DNA of 64,000 bases from Rhizobium favelukesii (GTDB lineage: Bacteria > Pseudomonadota > Alphaproteobacteria > Rhizobiales > Rhizobiaceae): positions 2,979,001 through 3,043,000 of the forward strand of contig NZ_HG916852.1 in assembly GCF_000577275.2 (NCBI RefSeq), written 5' to 3'. Below the pieces are notes generated by a model. It had not been told where the DNA came from. It saw nothing but the letters and a program-made list of their open reading frames with translations, and did not search any database. Within the stretch, counting starts at the first letter, position 1. Each line of letters starts with the position of its first letter. The translations under genes and the position numbers were made by a program. Below, piece after piece: positions 46,600 to 54,895 of this stretch.

Positions 46600-47361
46600 T
46601 TACTTTACCGCGACAATGCCGCAGAAGTTATACCACCGGAAGAACACCTCCGTGCTCTTGAACCCCACCTCCTTGAGCAATTGGAGGTTCTCCTCGAGGC
46701 GGTAAGGAATGAGCACGTTTTCCAGGGCCTCCCTCTTCTTCGATATTTCGATCGAGGAGTATCCGTTACGCCGCTTGAAGTCATAGTAGTGGTCGATGAA
46801 GAGCCGGTTGAAAGTCGTGTCCTCGCTGGTCAACTTTTCGATCAGTAGCAAACATCCGTGCTCGTTGAGCCCGTCGTAGATCGTCTTCATGACACGTTCG
46901 CGAAAGAGCGGACGCACAAATTGAAGCGTTAGGAGCATCGTCACGACGCTAGCGTTTTCAACAGAGAAGCCGCGGTGAAGGTCGCCTGTTACCAGATCGA
47001 TTGATCGGTTTGTTCCTGATGCCTCGATCTTCTCCGCCGCCTTCTTGAGCATGTCGGGAGCATTATCGATTCCGACGAAATCCACGTGATTGTCGACGAT
47101 GTGGTCCAGCGCGAGCAGCGTCGTAGCCGTCGAGCAGCCAATGTCATAGAGGTGCGACTGAGGTTGCGCAAAATCCCGGGCCAGTTCGCAAACCATGCGC
47201 TGCATCTCCCCGTAGAACGGGACCGAGCGGCTTACCATGTCGTCGAATACGTTTGCGACGGTGGAATTGAATGCAAAGTCCGCAACCGCATCCCGTTCGT
47301 CGGCGAACACCTCGTCACGAGAATTCGTATGCAGGATAAGACGGTTGGACGGCTCGGTCAT
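46600..47361 (-). CDS. CmoA-like carboxy-SAM synthase
   Basis: A 253-residue class I methyltransferase-fold protein that aligns over its length with CmoA, which makes carboxy-S-adenosylmethionine from SAM and prephenate for tRNA modification by CmoB. Matching blocks are F-D-D-M-V-S-R-S-V-P-x-Y, L-Y-D-I-G-C-S-x-A-T-T-L, T-L-Q-F-V-R-P, D-F-K-R-R-N-G-Y-S-S-I-E-I and K-K-R-E-A-L-E-N-V. The Arg of the last block corresponds to the residue that contacts the carboxylate in E. coli CmoA, as far as I recall. No cmoB gene is adjacent, and the neighbours are membrane-lipid enzymes, so the product may be used for something other than tRNA. Confidence 0.8.
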   Translation of the reverse strand: MTEPSNRLILHTNSRDEVFADERDAVADFAFNSTVANVFDDMVSRSVPFYGEMQRMVCELARDFAQPQSHLYDIGCSTATTLLALDHIVDNHVDFVGIDNAPDMLKKAAEKIEASGTNRSIDLVTGDLHRGFSVENASVVTMLLTLQFVRPLFRERVMKTIYDGLNEHGCLLLIEKLTSEDTTFNRLFIDHYYDFKRRNGYSSIEISKKREALENVLIPYRLEENLQLLKEVGFKSTEVFFRWYNFCGIVAVK

Positions 47362-47472
47362 ATCCGCTCCAGATGTACAGCAATGTTAGATGGGCGTGCT
47401 TTTCCCCAAAGCACACCCGGCGCGCAGCGATTTGGTCACAGAAGTCTGACGCCAACCTGAAAGCGCCGAATT

Positions 47473-48168
47473 TCACACGAATTGAGGAAGGAACCGCCTG
47501 AAGGTAAGCCAGCAGGCGAAGGACCAGACTGAGCCCGCACACCACCCGAAGAGCACATCGGTCGGAAAATGTACGCCGAGGTAGATTCGGCTAATGCCTA
47601 TCGTGCAGATGAGCGCGACAGCAACAAGGAATACATATGCTTTCTGGGCTGGCGAACGTAGAAATCGGACCGCGACAGTTGCCAATGTCAGATAGGTTGC
47701 GGCGGAAACCATAGCGTGACCGCTGGGAAAACTAGCATCGCCGACGGGCACCAGATGGGTGACTACGTCCGGACGGGGTCTCGCGGTCCATATCTTCAGT
47801 GCATTGCTGCATAGCCAGCCGCCTGCGAAGCCAACTGCAAGGTACAAGGCATCGACCCGTCGACGCGCAACCAGCAGGAAGCCGATAGTGGCCAGCGTGA
47901 TCAACAGGAGCACCGCCACTCCGCCCAGGCTCGTGTAGTTCACCATCGCTGTCTTTACCCAGGCGGGTCCGAGAGGCAGGGCAACATCGTCCGCGTGCCT
48001 CAACGAGAGAAGAAAAGCCTGATCCCACGCAAGCGTATCGCCTTCGCGAACCTCCACCGCGGCGTAGAATAGTGTCGCGATACCTAGCAGTAGAAGAGCA
48101 AAGGGTAGAACCCGATAAGCGACCGTCCAACTCAGGCGCGCCCGTGCATGGCAGATCGCTCGCCTCAT
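47473..48168 (-). CDS. PAP2 family membrane phosphatase
   Basis: A 231-residue integral membrane phosphatase with about six helices. All three PAP2 motifs are visible: K-I-W-T-A-R-P-R-P-D, F-P-S-G-H-A, and S-R-I-Y-L-G-V-H-F-P-T-D. It removes phosphate from lipid phosphates such as undecaprenyl pyrophosphate, phosphatidate or lipid A. It overlaps the regulator gene by 4 bp. PAP2 enzymes often accompany EptA transferases in lipid A modification. Confidence 0.9.
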   Translation of the reverse strand: MRRAICHARARLSWTVAYRVLPFALLLLGIATLFYAAVEVREGDTLAWDQAFLLSLRHADDVALPLGPAWVKTAMVNYTSLGGVAVLLLITLATIGFLLVARRRVDALYLAVGFAGGWLCSNALKIWTARPRPDVVTHLVPVGDASFPSGHAMVSAATYLTLATVAVRFLRSPAQKAYVFLVAVALICTIGISRIYLGVHFPTDVLFGWCAGSVWSFACWLTFRRFLPQFV

Positions 48169-48518
48169 TGCTTGATTTGCCTCATTCGTGCGGAAAGTTC
48201 GTCCAGGTTGAAAGGTTTAACGAGGAAATCATTCGCTCCTCCCTTCATTCCCGCCAGCCGATCGCTGTACTGGTCTTGTGCCGTCATGATGATAACCGGA
48301 ACCTTGTCATTTCCTCCGCGGATGTCGCGCAGGAGCGAAAGGCCATTGCCGTCCGGCAGACGCAGATCCAGGAGTACCAGGTCATACTTCTTCGATACCA
48401 GCCTACGGGTAGCCTCCTTCAGGTTCATGCACCAATCGACGCGGTGCGCATCAGCCACCACATGGGCTGATACTGCGTCCCCGATGTCGATGTTGTCTTC
48501 GATGACAAGCACATTCAC
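48165..48518 (-). CDS. Stand-alone response regulator receiver
   Basis: A 117-residue receiver domain only. The acidic pair E-D-N near residue 7, phospho-acceptor Asp in L-V-L-L-D-L-R-L-P-D-G-N-G, Thr in I-I-M-T-A-Q-D and Lys in F-L-V-K-P-F-N are all intact. It has the look of an OmpR/QseB receiver whose DNA-binding domain has been lost: it stops right after D-E-L-S-A-R-M-R. No kinase lies next to it. It is coupled to the PAP2 gene. Confidence 0.85.
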   Translation of the reverse strand: MNVLVIEDNIDIGDAVSAHVVADAHRVDWCMNLKEATRRLVSKKYDLVLLDLRLPDGNGLSLLRDIRGGNDKVPVIIMTAQDQYSDRLAGMKGGANDFLVKPFNLDELSARMRQIKQ

Positions 48519-48565
48519 CGCATCACGTTCCTATGTGTTGCGTCGCCGTTGCGTGGTTGTGATTT

Positions 48566-50206
48566 TCAAGAGTTCCCACTCCTGCACTTCGCGAATACGT
48601 CGAGCTTCTGCTCGTAGACGGACGTCTCCACGTTCATCATCCCGAGCACGCTATGGAAAAGGTTGTCGTGGGAGGTTGGAGCGGTCGCTTCCTTTCGTAG
48701 GCAGGACGTGTCCAGATCCATTGATTTGGTAAAATCGTCGTCAAACCACGTCAGGAACGGCACGTGCGTCTGCTGCGAGGGAGCGAAAAGGTATGGCGTT
48801 CCATGTAGGTAGAGCCCCTTCTCACCGAGGGATTCCCCGTGATCGGACATGTAAATCAGGCCCGTCGCGATCTTCCCCGAACGAGCCTTCAGATGGTCGA
48901 TGACGGTCGCGAGGAAGTAGTCGGTGTAGAGTATCGAGTTGTCGTAGGCGTTGATGATCTCTCCTACCTGGCACTTGCCAAGCTCCGGGGTTCGACAATC
49001 CGGAAAAAACTTTCCCTGGTGTTCAGGGTATCGGAGATAATAAGCGGGTCCGTGGCTCCCGAGCTGATGGAGTACAAGGACGCTGTCGCCTTTGACGTGG
49101 TCCAGCCAGTCATCGAGTTTGTCCAGGAAGATGCCATCCAGGCACTCACCCTGCTGGCAGAACCGCGGGTCTTTCGAGTTCGCCAAGTCGACGTATTTGA
49201 TCCGATCAGCGACACCCTTGCTCCCGGTGTTGTTGTCAAACCACGCCACGTCAATGCCGGCATGCGCCAGCACGTCTACTAGCGTTTCGTTGGCCATCGC
49301 CTTCGCATGAGTGAAATCCGAGCGCGTGAACCGCGAGAACATGCAGGGAATTGACGTCGCGGTAGCCGTGCCGCAACTCATAGTATTCGGGAAATAGACG
49401 ACGTTCGCGACTTTGAGCCGCGGATTGGTCTCCCGTTGGTATCCGCCGAGTGAGAAGTTCTCCGCACGCGCGGTCTCGCCCGCGACAATGACCGTAACCC
49501 GCGGCTTGTTGATGGGCGGCTCGGGCGACTTGACCGTGGCGTCGACTCCGACAGATTGAACGACGATCGAAGCCTCTTTCCCAGCATCTAGGAAATAGCG
49601 AGCGGTACTGACGATCGGTGTGACAGGATTGAAGCTCTTAGAGATGTCCCGCCGCTCCCTGACGGCTGCCGTGTACTCCCGCGAGTATGTTACGCCGCAG
49701 ATGCCGAAGATCGCGAGTGAGGCGAGGATTGCAATGAGGTTCCAGAAGAACTTTCGCATAAACGTGCGATGATCAACCTTCGTCCAGACTATGAGCAACG
49801 ATGGCACGATGCCGAAGATGGCAACATGCGTAAGGAAATCAGAGGTGATCAAATGCTGGGCTTCCGCCGGCGTTGTCTCCATAGCGTTGCGGATCATGTC
49901 GCTGTCGATGACCACCCCGAATGTGTCGGTGAAATGAGATGCCACCGCCGCGACGACGACCAGGAAGATCAGAAACGGCTTGATGAGGTACTTGGTTGAA
50001 AATGGGGTGATTGCGGCAACGAACAGTGCGAGCATCGCGAGATACAGAGCCCAAAGCGGACCACTTCCGCTTCCAAGATAGTCGGTGACCTTCTGCCAGA
50101 ATGTGTTGTTGCAGAAGACAAGGATGTAGCAGCTTGTAAGTATGCAGAGCGGGATGCTGCCAATCTTCGGCCGCAGCGAGCTCACTTTTGTGGGCACTGT
50201 CGTCAA
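48566..50206 (-). CDS. EptA-like lipid A phosphoethanolamine transferase
   Basis: A 546-residue protein with five N-terminal transmembrane helices (to about residue 165) and a periplasmic sulfatase-fold catalytic domain. The zinc site is recognised from V-A-G-E-T-A-R-A-E-N-F (Thr nucleophile), N-T-M-S-C-G-T-A-T, Y-M-S-D-H-G-E-S-L-G-E and L-Y-L-H-G-T-P. It should transfer phosphoethanolamine to lipid A or another envelope acceptor, lowering charge and raising resistance to cationic peptides. TTG at 50206 with GGAGAGG five bases upstream is the likely start. It is the first gene of the five-gene run. Confidence 0.9.
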   Translation of the reverse strand: MTTVPTKVSSLRPKIGSIPLCILTSCYILVFCNNTFWQKVTDYLGSGSGPLWALYLAMLALFVAAITPFSTKYLIKPFLIFLVVVAAVASHFTDTFGVVIDSDMIRNAMETTPAEAQHLITSDFLTHVAIFGIVPSLLIVWTKVDHRTFMRKFFWNLIAILASLAIFGICGVTYSREYTAAVRERRDISKSFNPVTPIVSTARYFLDAGKEASIVVQSVGVDATVKSPEPPINKPRVTVIVAGETARAENFSLGGYQRETNPRLKVANVVYFPNTMSCGTATATSIPCMFSRFTRSDFTHAKAMANETLVDVLAHAGIDVAWFDNNTGSKGVADRIKYVDLANSKDPRFCQQGECLDGIFLDKLDDWLDHVKGDSVLVLHQLGSHGPAYYLRYPEHQGKFFPDCRTPELGKCQVGEIINAYDNSILYTDYFLATVIDHLKARSGKIATGLIYMSDHGESLGEKGLYLHGTPYLFAPSQQTHVPFLTWFDDDFTKSMDLDTSCLRKEATAPTSHDNLFHSVLGMMNVETSVYEQKLDVFAKCRSGNS

Positions 50207-50351
50207 TTTAACCTCTCCAACGCAAGCGCGTGTTTTGGAGGCAATTGCTGACAGACACCTGAAGCTGGAAAGATGAACAATTATGTCCAGATTCGTCGGG
50301 TCACGGCTTCCCATCACTTGGCTTCTGGTTACAAACGTGATCGATTGCAGT

Positions 50352-50797
50352 TCACTCAACGATTGCTGCGCTTGGTATGGATACCACTTCTGATTTTAGC
50401 CCAGCGCCGGAACATGCGATCGCTTCGGCCTGTCGACCCAGTTCGGACTCGCTGGGGGCGTTTGCGGAAGGAGGCGGATTCCTAGACATGCTACGAGCAA
50501 AGTGCTGTGGCATCTTGATATCTCGTATCGTGACATCGCCGATGTCGGTACCGAAGAAGACTACCTCTATACCATTATCAAGGACGCCGGCTTCCTGCAG
50601 GATCGCGCCAAGCGGCGTGCCTGCCCAGCGGGCGTTGCCGATGCCGCCGGTGAAAAAGGGGAAGCCGTGGTTGCCCGAGCATTCCACTGTGAAAACGACC
50701 TCTTGCCGAGGCCGCGCCTTGATGGCGTCGAGCGTCAAGTTCAAGGGCTTTTTGACGAGGCCCTCGTCGATCGTTGGTCGATTGAAGGTGCCGATGT
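50352..50797 (-). pseudogene. Sulfite oxidase / SorA-type fragment
   Basis: From about 50797 down, the minus strand reads Y-I-G-T-F-N-R-P-T-I-D-E-G-L-V-K-K-P, T-V-E-C-S-G-N-H-G-F-P-F-F-T-G-G and W-A-G-T-P-L-G-A-I-L-Q, matching the molybdopterin domain of sulfite oxidase-like enzymes. Similarity ends at about 50486 after H-F-A-R-S-M-S, and the frame then reads 40 unrelated residues to the stop at 50352. The N-terminus is replaced by a dienelactone hydrolase fragment in another frame. Confidence 0.78.
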
Positions 50798-51064
50798 AAC
50801 AAATCCCTCAAGTGCCAAGCGCCTTGCGGCCTCCTCGAAGTGCGGTGTCAGACCTAACTTGTCATGAGCCACAATTTCACCGGGGTGAGGCTCCGTGTCG
50901 GTGTCGGGGCGGGCGACATAGCAGTCAAGTTTGCCCCAATCCACATCGATAGCCACCCTTTCGGTGCGCAATCGCGGGTCGTCGTTGCCGATTTGAGGCG
51001 CACTTGCATATTCCGACACATGGCACAAGGCAGCCTTGCTATGGCTGCCCTGCCGGCCCAGCAT
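50797..51064 (-). pseudogene. Dienelactone hydrolase, N-terminal fragment
   Basis: The minus-strand frame reads R-L-R-T-E-R-V-A-I-D-V-D-W-G-K-L-D-C-Y-V, P-G-E-I-V-A-H-D-K-L-G-L and A-A-R-R-L-A-L-E-G-F-V-T, the first ~70 residues of a dienelactone hydrolase family protein. The match stops at about 50797, where sulfite oxidase sequence takes over in a different frame. The catalytic Cys-His-Asp residues are lost. Confidence 0.75.
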
Positions 51065-51771
51065 TCTGCCGTATCAAGAAGAAACATCCGGCGCTTCATA
51101 CGTGCAAGGAAGTTCAAATGACTTCGATCTCCGTTGGGGCAAGACATACTAGCGCAATTCTCCGAGCGTAAAAACCAGCGGCGCAGAGGGCGTGCTTGGG
51201 ACCCGAACCACGCGGCCTACTCGCACACCGGAGCCTGGACAACTTGGAACCTGGCGAGCCAAAGCTCAAATAGATGCGCACATGTCGCGTTTAAGGTGAC
51301 CGTCAGCATCGGCGTCCAAATAGCAATGCGTGATCAATATTCTCCGCAAATTTTAAGATCGCCCCGACGCGTGACGGAGGCATGTTTGCTAGGGAGGCCG
51401 CCTCGTGGACCCTTTGGTCCATCCATCCTCGACCGAATCTTTCATCCTGTCCCCTCCAACCCGCGCAAGCTTCGGGCTATCCCGCTCGATGCACTGCAAG
51501 CCCACGAGGTCGATGATCTGGTTTCTCCATGCTCGTTGTTTGACCGGAGGACGGTCGGCCTGCGGCCGACTATCCGGAAAACAATCTGACGGGCGAGGTC
51601 GTGGACAGCGCCTTCCACGGTCGCTGTTGGCGGCTTCAGGTGAAGATTGGTGACGACCCGGTCGACTGGTCCCGCGGGGAGCAGAAAGGTGCCCTCCCGC
51701 ATTTTCGCTCCCTCCGGAGCGATGCACCGTTTTGCCCGCATGAAATTCAAAGATCGAAACGGAAAAATCAA
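51065..51771. other. Gene-poor stretch upstream of the membrane protein pair
   Basis: About 700 bp with several open frames on both strands but none with recognisable motifs, start context or composition of a real gene. It probably contains the promoter for the downstream plus-strand pair. Confidence 0.4.
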
Positions 51772-52527
51772 ATGACAACGATAACAGGCATAACCTCGAC
51801 GATGACGGCGTCATTCCTCGGCTCCCTTGTTGAGGTTGTAGAAGCCTTCACCATCATACTGGCGGTCGGCGTGACGCAGAGCTGGCGGCCGGCGTTTATC
51901 GGAACGGGCCTCGCCCTCGCGGTTCTGGCAATCCTCGTGCTGGCGCTCGGACCGCTGCTTGGAATGATACCCATCGAACTCATGCAGTTCGTGATTGGGA
52001 CCCTGCTGATACTGTTCGGCTTGCGGTGGCTTCGCAAGGCGATCCTGCGGGCGTCCGGGTTCATCGCCCTTCACGACGAAGAAAAGGCATTCGCGGAGGA
52101 AACCGACAACCTTCGACGCCAGGCATCGGATAGACGAGCGAACGTTCTTGCCGCGATCGCTGCCTTCAAGGCAGTTCTGCTCGAAGGGGTCGAAGTCGTT
52201 TTCATCGTCATCGCCACTGGCGCTGGCCACGGCATGATCGGTTATGCGAGCATCGGCGCGTTGGCTGCTTGCTTGCTGGTACTGGTTATCGGCCTCTTTG
52301 TGCACAAGCCCCTTTCGACCGTCCCCGAGAACAGCTTGAAGTTCGTGGTCGGCCTGCTCCTCAGCGCGTTCGGCATCTTCTGGGTAGGCGAGGGCATCGG
52401 CGCGGGTTGGCCGGGAGCTGATCTGTCGCTGATCGCCATCCTCGCGGTGTTGATCGTCGTGTCGTTCGGTCTGGTCCGGATGCTCCAACAGTATTTTGAC
52501 TCCCATACAAAGCAGGTAGCACGATGA
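51772..52527 (+). CDS. COG4280-type membrane protein
   Basis: A 251-residue protein with about seven hydrophobic helices in two halves. Each half begins with a related motif: S-L-V-E-V-V-E-A-F-T near residue 18, and K-A-V-L-L-E-G-V-E-V-V-F about 115 residues later, so the protein looks like an internal duplication with a conserved Glu in each half. An amphipathic, charged stretch (D-E-E-K-A-F-A-E-E-T-D) joins the halves. This matches COG4280 predicted membrane proteins; transport of a cation is possible but unproven. A gene for a small membrane protein overlaps by 4 bp. Confidence 0.75.
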   Translation: MTTITGITSTMTASFLGSLVEVVEAFTIILAVGVTQSWRPAFIGTGLALAVLAILVLALGPLLGMIPIELMQFVIGTLLILFGLRWLRKAILRASGFIALHDEEKAFAEETDNLRRQASDRRANVLAAIAAFKAVLLEGVEVVFIVIATGAGHGMIGYASIGALAACLLVLVIGLFVHKPLSTVPENSLKFVVGLLLSAFGIFWVGEGIGAGWPGADLSLIAILAVLIVVSFGLVRMLQQYFDSHTKQVAR

Positions 52528-52742
52528 ATTTCCTGAAACTGGTCCTGAAAGAAACAATTGGCCTGTTCATCGACGACGGGGCACTCGCACTGCTCACGAT
52601 CGCGCTGATCGCCCTGGTCGGCGTCCTGGTGACGCTCGAGGGTATCGATGGGTTGCTCGGCGCGTGCATCCTCTTCCTTGGATGCCTGCTCATCCTCGCG
52701 GAAAGCGTCGCGAGGGCAGCACGCCGGAAATTCAAAGGCTGA
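52524..52742 (+). CDS. Small membrane protein partner
   Basis: A 72-residue protein with two hydrophobic helices (L-A-L-L-T-I-A-L-I-A-L-V-G-V-L-V and L-L-G-A-C-I-L-F-L-G-C-L-L-I-L) and a basic C-terminus. It overlaps the COG4280-type gene, so the two are probably subunits of one complex. No family name is recognised. Confidence 0.65.
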   Translation: MNFLKLVLKETIGLFIDDGALALLTIALIALVGVLVTLEGIDGLLGACILFLGCLLILAESVARAARRKFKG

Positions 52743-53072
52743 CCGGGCCGTAGTAGAGGGCAGCCTTGCAATTACCAGGTGGCTGATTACCTGCTCATTT
52801 CCGCATATAGCCCATTGTATTGGCAGCAAGATTTCCCAATAAACTAAAACTCCATGGAACCATTTGGGGGGCTCGTTTCCTCTTCAGAATTACCAAATCG
52901 TGGCCGCCGAACTTGTCCGCTAGCGTTGCGAATCACAGGCGCGACAGACGGGGTCGACAGCGTCAATTCTGGAGATCGAAAATGAAAAATTGGTTTTGTC
53001 AGAAGTTGTTGCGGTGATTGCCGCAAGCACGGGAATGGGTGTAGTGGACACGGCAGCCTTGCGCTGTTGTCC
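52743..53072. other. Intergenic region without supported genes
   Basis: About 330 bp between the plus-strand membrane pair and the minus-strand hdeA unit. It is relatively AT-rich around 52790-52870. No terminator or promoter could be named with confidence. Confidence 0.4.
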
Positions 53073-53159
53073 CTACTCTGTTGCAAGGGATATACTTGGC
53101 ACGCCTGCCAGGAATATCGCAGCCACCGAGGCGGCGATGAGAGGCTTGGATCCGAACAT
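53073..53159 (-). CDS. 28-residue signal-peptide-like small ORF
   Basis: On the minus strand an ATG at 53159, preceded by GGGAGACGG, opens a frame that reads M-F-G-S-K-P-L-I-A-A-S-V-A-A-I-F-L-A-G-V then P-S-I-S-L-A-T-E and a TAG stop. It has all parts of a Sec signal peptide with an A-T-E cleavage region but no mature domain. It lies 84 bp downstream of hdeA in the same direction. It may be the remnant of a second small periplasmic protein or a real micropeptide. Confidence 0.4.
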   Translation of the reverse strand: MFGSKPLIAASVAAIFLAGVPSISLATE

Positions 53160-53243
53160 TGTCCGTCTCCCGCGAAAGAGGCCACAGCCGTGGCCTCGAT
53201 GCCTCAGTGGCGGCGTGATTGCCGCCACCGTCATAGATTCGGA

Positions 53244-53537
53244 TTACGACTTGGAGACCGCTTCCATGGCGTCCGCCAGCGTGGAGGTGGCGTTTTTCTT
53301 GCAATAGGCGGCGACCTTCTCCGCATTGGCGTGGGCCTTGTCGCCATCGATCATGGCACTGCCAGCTTTGCCGTGAACGTACCCGTTTACCCACATCGCC
53401 ACACCGATGGTCTTCGCGGCGGGCATGTCGCCGACATCCTTGCAGGTGAGTTTCGACATGTCCACTTCCGCGGCCAACGCCTGGCTTGTCAAGCCAATAC
53501 CTGCAACTGCTATTGCGATTGAAACAAGGCGTATCAT
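53244..53537 (-). CDS. HdeA-like periplasmic acid-stress chaperone
   Basis: A 97-residue protein with a signal peptide (M-I-R-L-V-S-I-A-I-A-V onward, ending A-L-A-A-E) and a mature HdeA-like domain. Two Cys residues, in L-T-C-K-D-V and A-A-Y-C-K-K, form the expected disulfide, with M-W-V-N-G-Y-V-H-G between them. HdeA prevents protein aggregation in the periplasm at low pH. GGGAGGAAG precedes the ATG at 53537. Confidence 0.85.
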   Translation of the reverse strand: MIRLVSIAIAVAGIGLTSQALAAEVDMSKLTCKDVGDMPAAKTIGVAMWVNGYVHGKAGSAMIDGDKAHANAEKVAAYCKKNATSTLADAMEAVSKS

Positions 53538-53734
53538 GATCTTCCTCCCAAATTCGCCCGTTGCCAGAGCGAGGGCTCGTGTGTGTGGTGGTATGTTTGG
53601 AAACCACAAGGCGCCGTGGCCAGGATCGACCGCGGCAGATCGTAATTTAGAAACAACTAATAATAGCACGATACGTTGAGGAATACGCGTAATTTTATCG
53701 CGCTCTCTGGCGACACGAACGACAGTGGAGGGTG

Positions 53735-53912
53735 CGTCGCGATCGATCTGTCAGTCCTTCCAGACCGCTGTCGTTATAGCGGTGATGATCTTGTGACCGG
53801 TCTTGCGGGAGATGCAGAATTCGCGGCACAGCGCCGCTATCTTCTCGCCATCCAGAACCCGCGCAACGAATTTGAGACGCTCGTCCATGCGGTTGCACTT
53901 CTGCCAAGGCAC
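53735..53912 (-). pseudogene. IS481-type transposase, N-terminal fragment
   Basis: From GTG at 53912 (SD GAGGAGAG) the minus strand reads P-W-Q-K-C-N-R-M-D-E-R-L-K-F-V-A-R-V, then C-R-E-F-C-I-S-R-K-T-G-H-K-I-I, an HTH of the IS481 group. A one-base deletion near 53785 shifts the frame. The next family segment R-Y-N-D-S-G-L-E-G-L-T-D-R-S-R-R is read in another frame, and similarity ends at about 53735. The rest of the transposase is absent here; its C-terminus occurs at 44.9 kb on the same strand. Confidence 0.72.
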
Positions 53913-54112
53913 CTTCGCTCTCCTCGCAAAGGCAAAAAGTGTAACCCATGTCTCCGGTTTGAACTGTCACCCCTCTCTCGGGAAGGACACTTACCATGCC
54001 AAGGCTTTTTCTGGTCTTGGTCACGAATTGGTCACTCCGTTCTGCGCCACCCGCCGCGCCCCGTCGCATAGCAGCCTGATTGCGATTGTTGCGGCATTAA
54101 GAGGCAATCATC

Positions 54113-54895
54113 TCAAGCTGTCGGCACAGTGCCACCGTCGATGGTGTATTCGGTCCCGGTGATTGCGCTCGCACGAGGGGACACGAGAAAAGCGATCAAA
54201 TCCGCGACTTCCTCTGGCTTGGCCGGTCTGCCGAGCGGTATGCCTCCCAACCCCTTCATGATGATCTGCTTGCCGCCTTCGTAGTCCGTGCCAGCTTCAT
54301 AGGCCAAACGCTGTGCCAAGCGCACGGCCGCCTCCGTTTCTACCCAGCCTGGCGAAACTCGCACGACGCGAATGCCCTTCGGCGTGACCTCTTTCGAGAG
54401 GCTCTTGCTGTAGGTCGAAAGCGCAGCTTTCGCCGCAGCGTAGGCAGTCGTGGACTCGGGGAGCGGTAACTGGTGCTGAATCGACGTAACATGAATGATG
54501 ACGCCTGATCCCTGTTCAAGCATTAGCGGAAGCAATGCGCGGTCGATGCGAACGGCAGACATGAGATTTTGGTTGAGCGCCTTTGCCCATTCGTCGTCGC
54601 TAAGGGCTGCGAAGCCTCCAGCAGGCGCACTCGACCCACCCAAAACATTGACAATGATGTCGATGCCACCGAGTTGTTCCGTGACCGCTCGGGCGACCGC
54701 CTCGCAGCCTTCAGCCGTTGCAAGGTCGGCGGCGACATAAAGCGGACCGCCGGCGGACGGCGGCGGAACCGAACGCGCCGACGTCAGCACGGTCGCGCCA
54801 GCATCCAGCAGCGTTGCGACAACCGCCGCGCCAACGCCTTGCGTTCCGCCACTTACCAGTGCGCGCTTGCCTTGCAAATCGAGGCTAAAACTCAT
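54113..54895 (-). CDS. Short-chain dehydrogenase/reductase
   Basis: A 260-residue SDR. The cofactor motif [11 protein letters not shown] is at residues 13-23, and N-V-L-G-G-S occupies the N-x-A-G position. The catalytic Tyr-x3-Lys is Y-A-A-A-K, and the C-terminus reads [11 protein letters not shown]. It reduces or oxidises an unknown alcohol or ketone with NAD(P). It overlaps the upstream SnoaL-like gene by 4 bp and is divergently controlled, probably by the HxlR regulator. Confidence 0.9.
   Translation of the reverse strand: MSFSLDLQGKRALVSGGTQGVGAAVVATLLDAGATVLTSARSVPPPSAGGPLYVAADLATAEGCEAVARAVTEQLGGIDIIVNVLGGSSAPAGGFAALSDDEWAKALNQNLMSAVRIDRALLPLMLEQGSGVIIHVTSIQHQLPLPESTTAYAAAKAALSTYSKSLSKEVTPKGIRVVRVSPGWVETEAAVRLAQRLAYEAGTDYEGGKQIIMKGLGGIPLGRPAKPEEVADLIAFLVSPRASAITGTEYTIDGGTVPTA

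Noticed and set aside
51134..51814. Overlapping open frames of 110-150 codons on both strands upstream of the COG4280-type gene
   Set aside because: None has recognisable motifs, a good start context or coding-like composition.
53067..53607. Open frames of 150-200 codons on both strands over hdeA
   Set aside because: They are frame-shifted shadows of the HdeA-like gene, which has a signal peptide and paired Cys residues.
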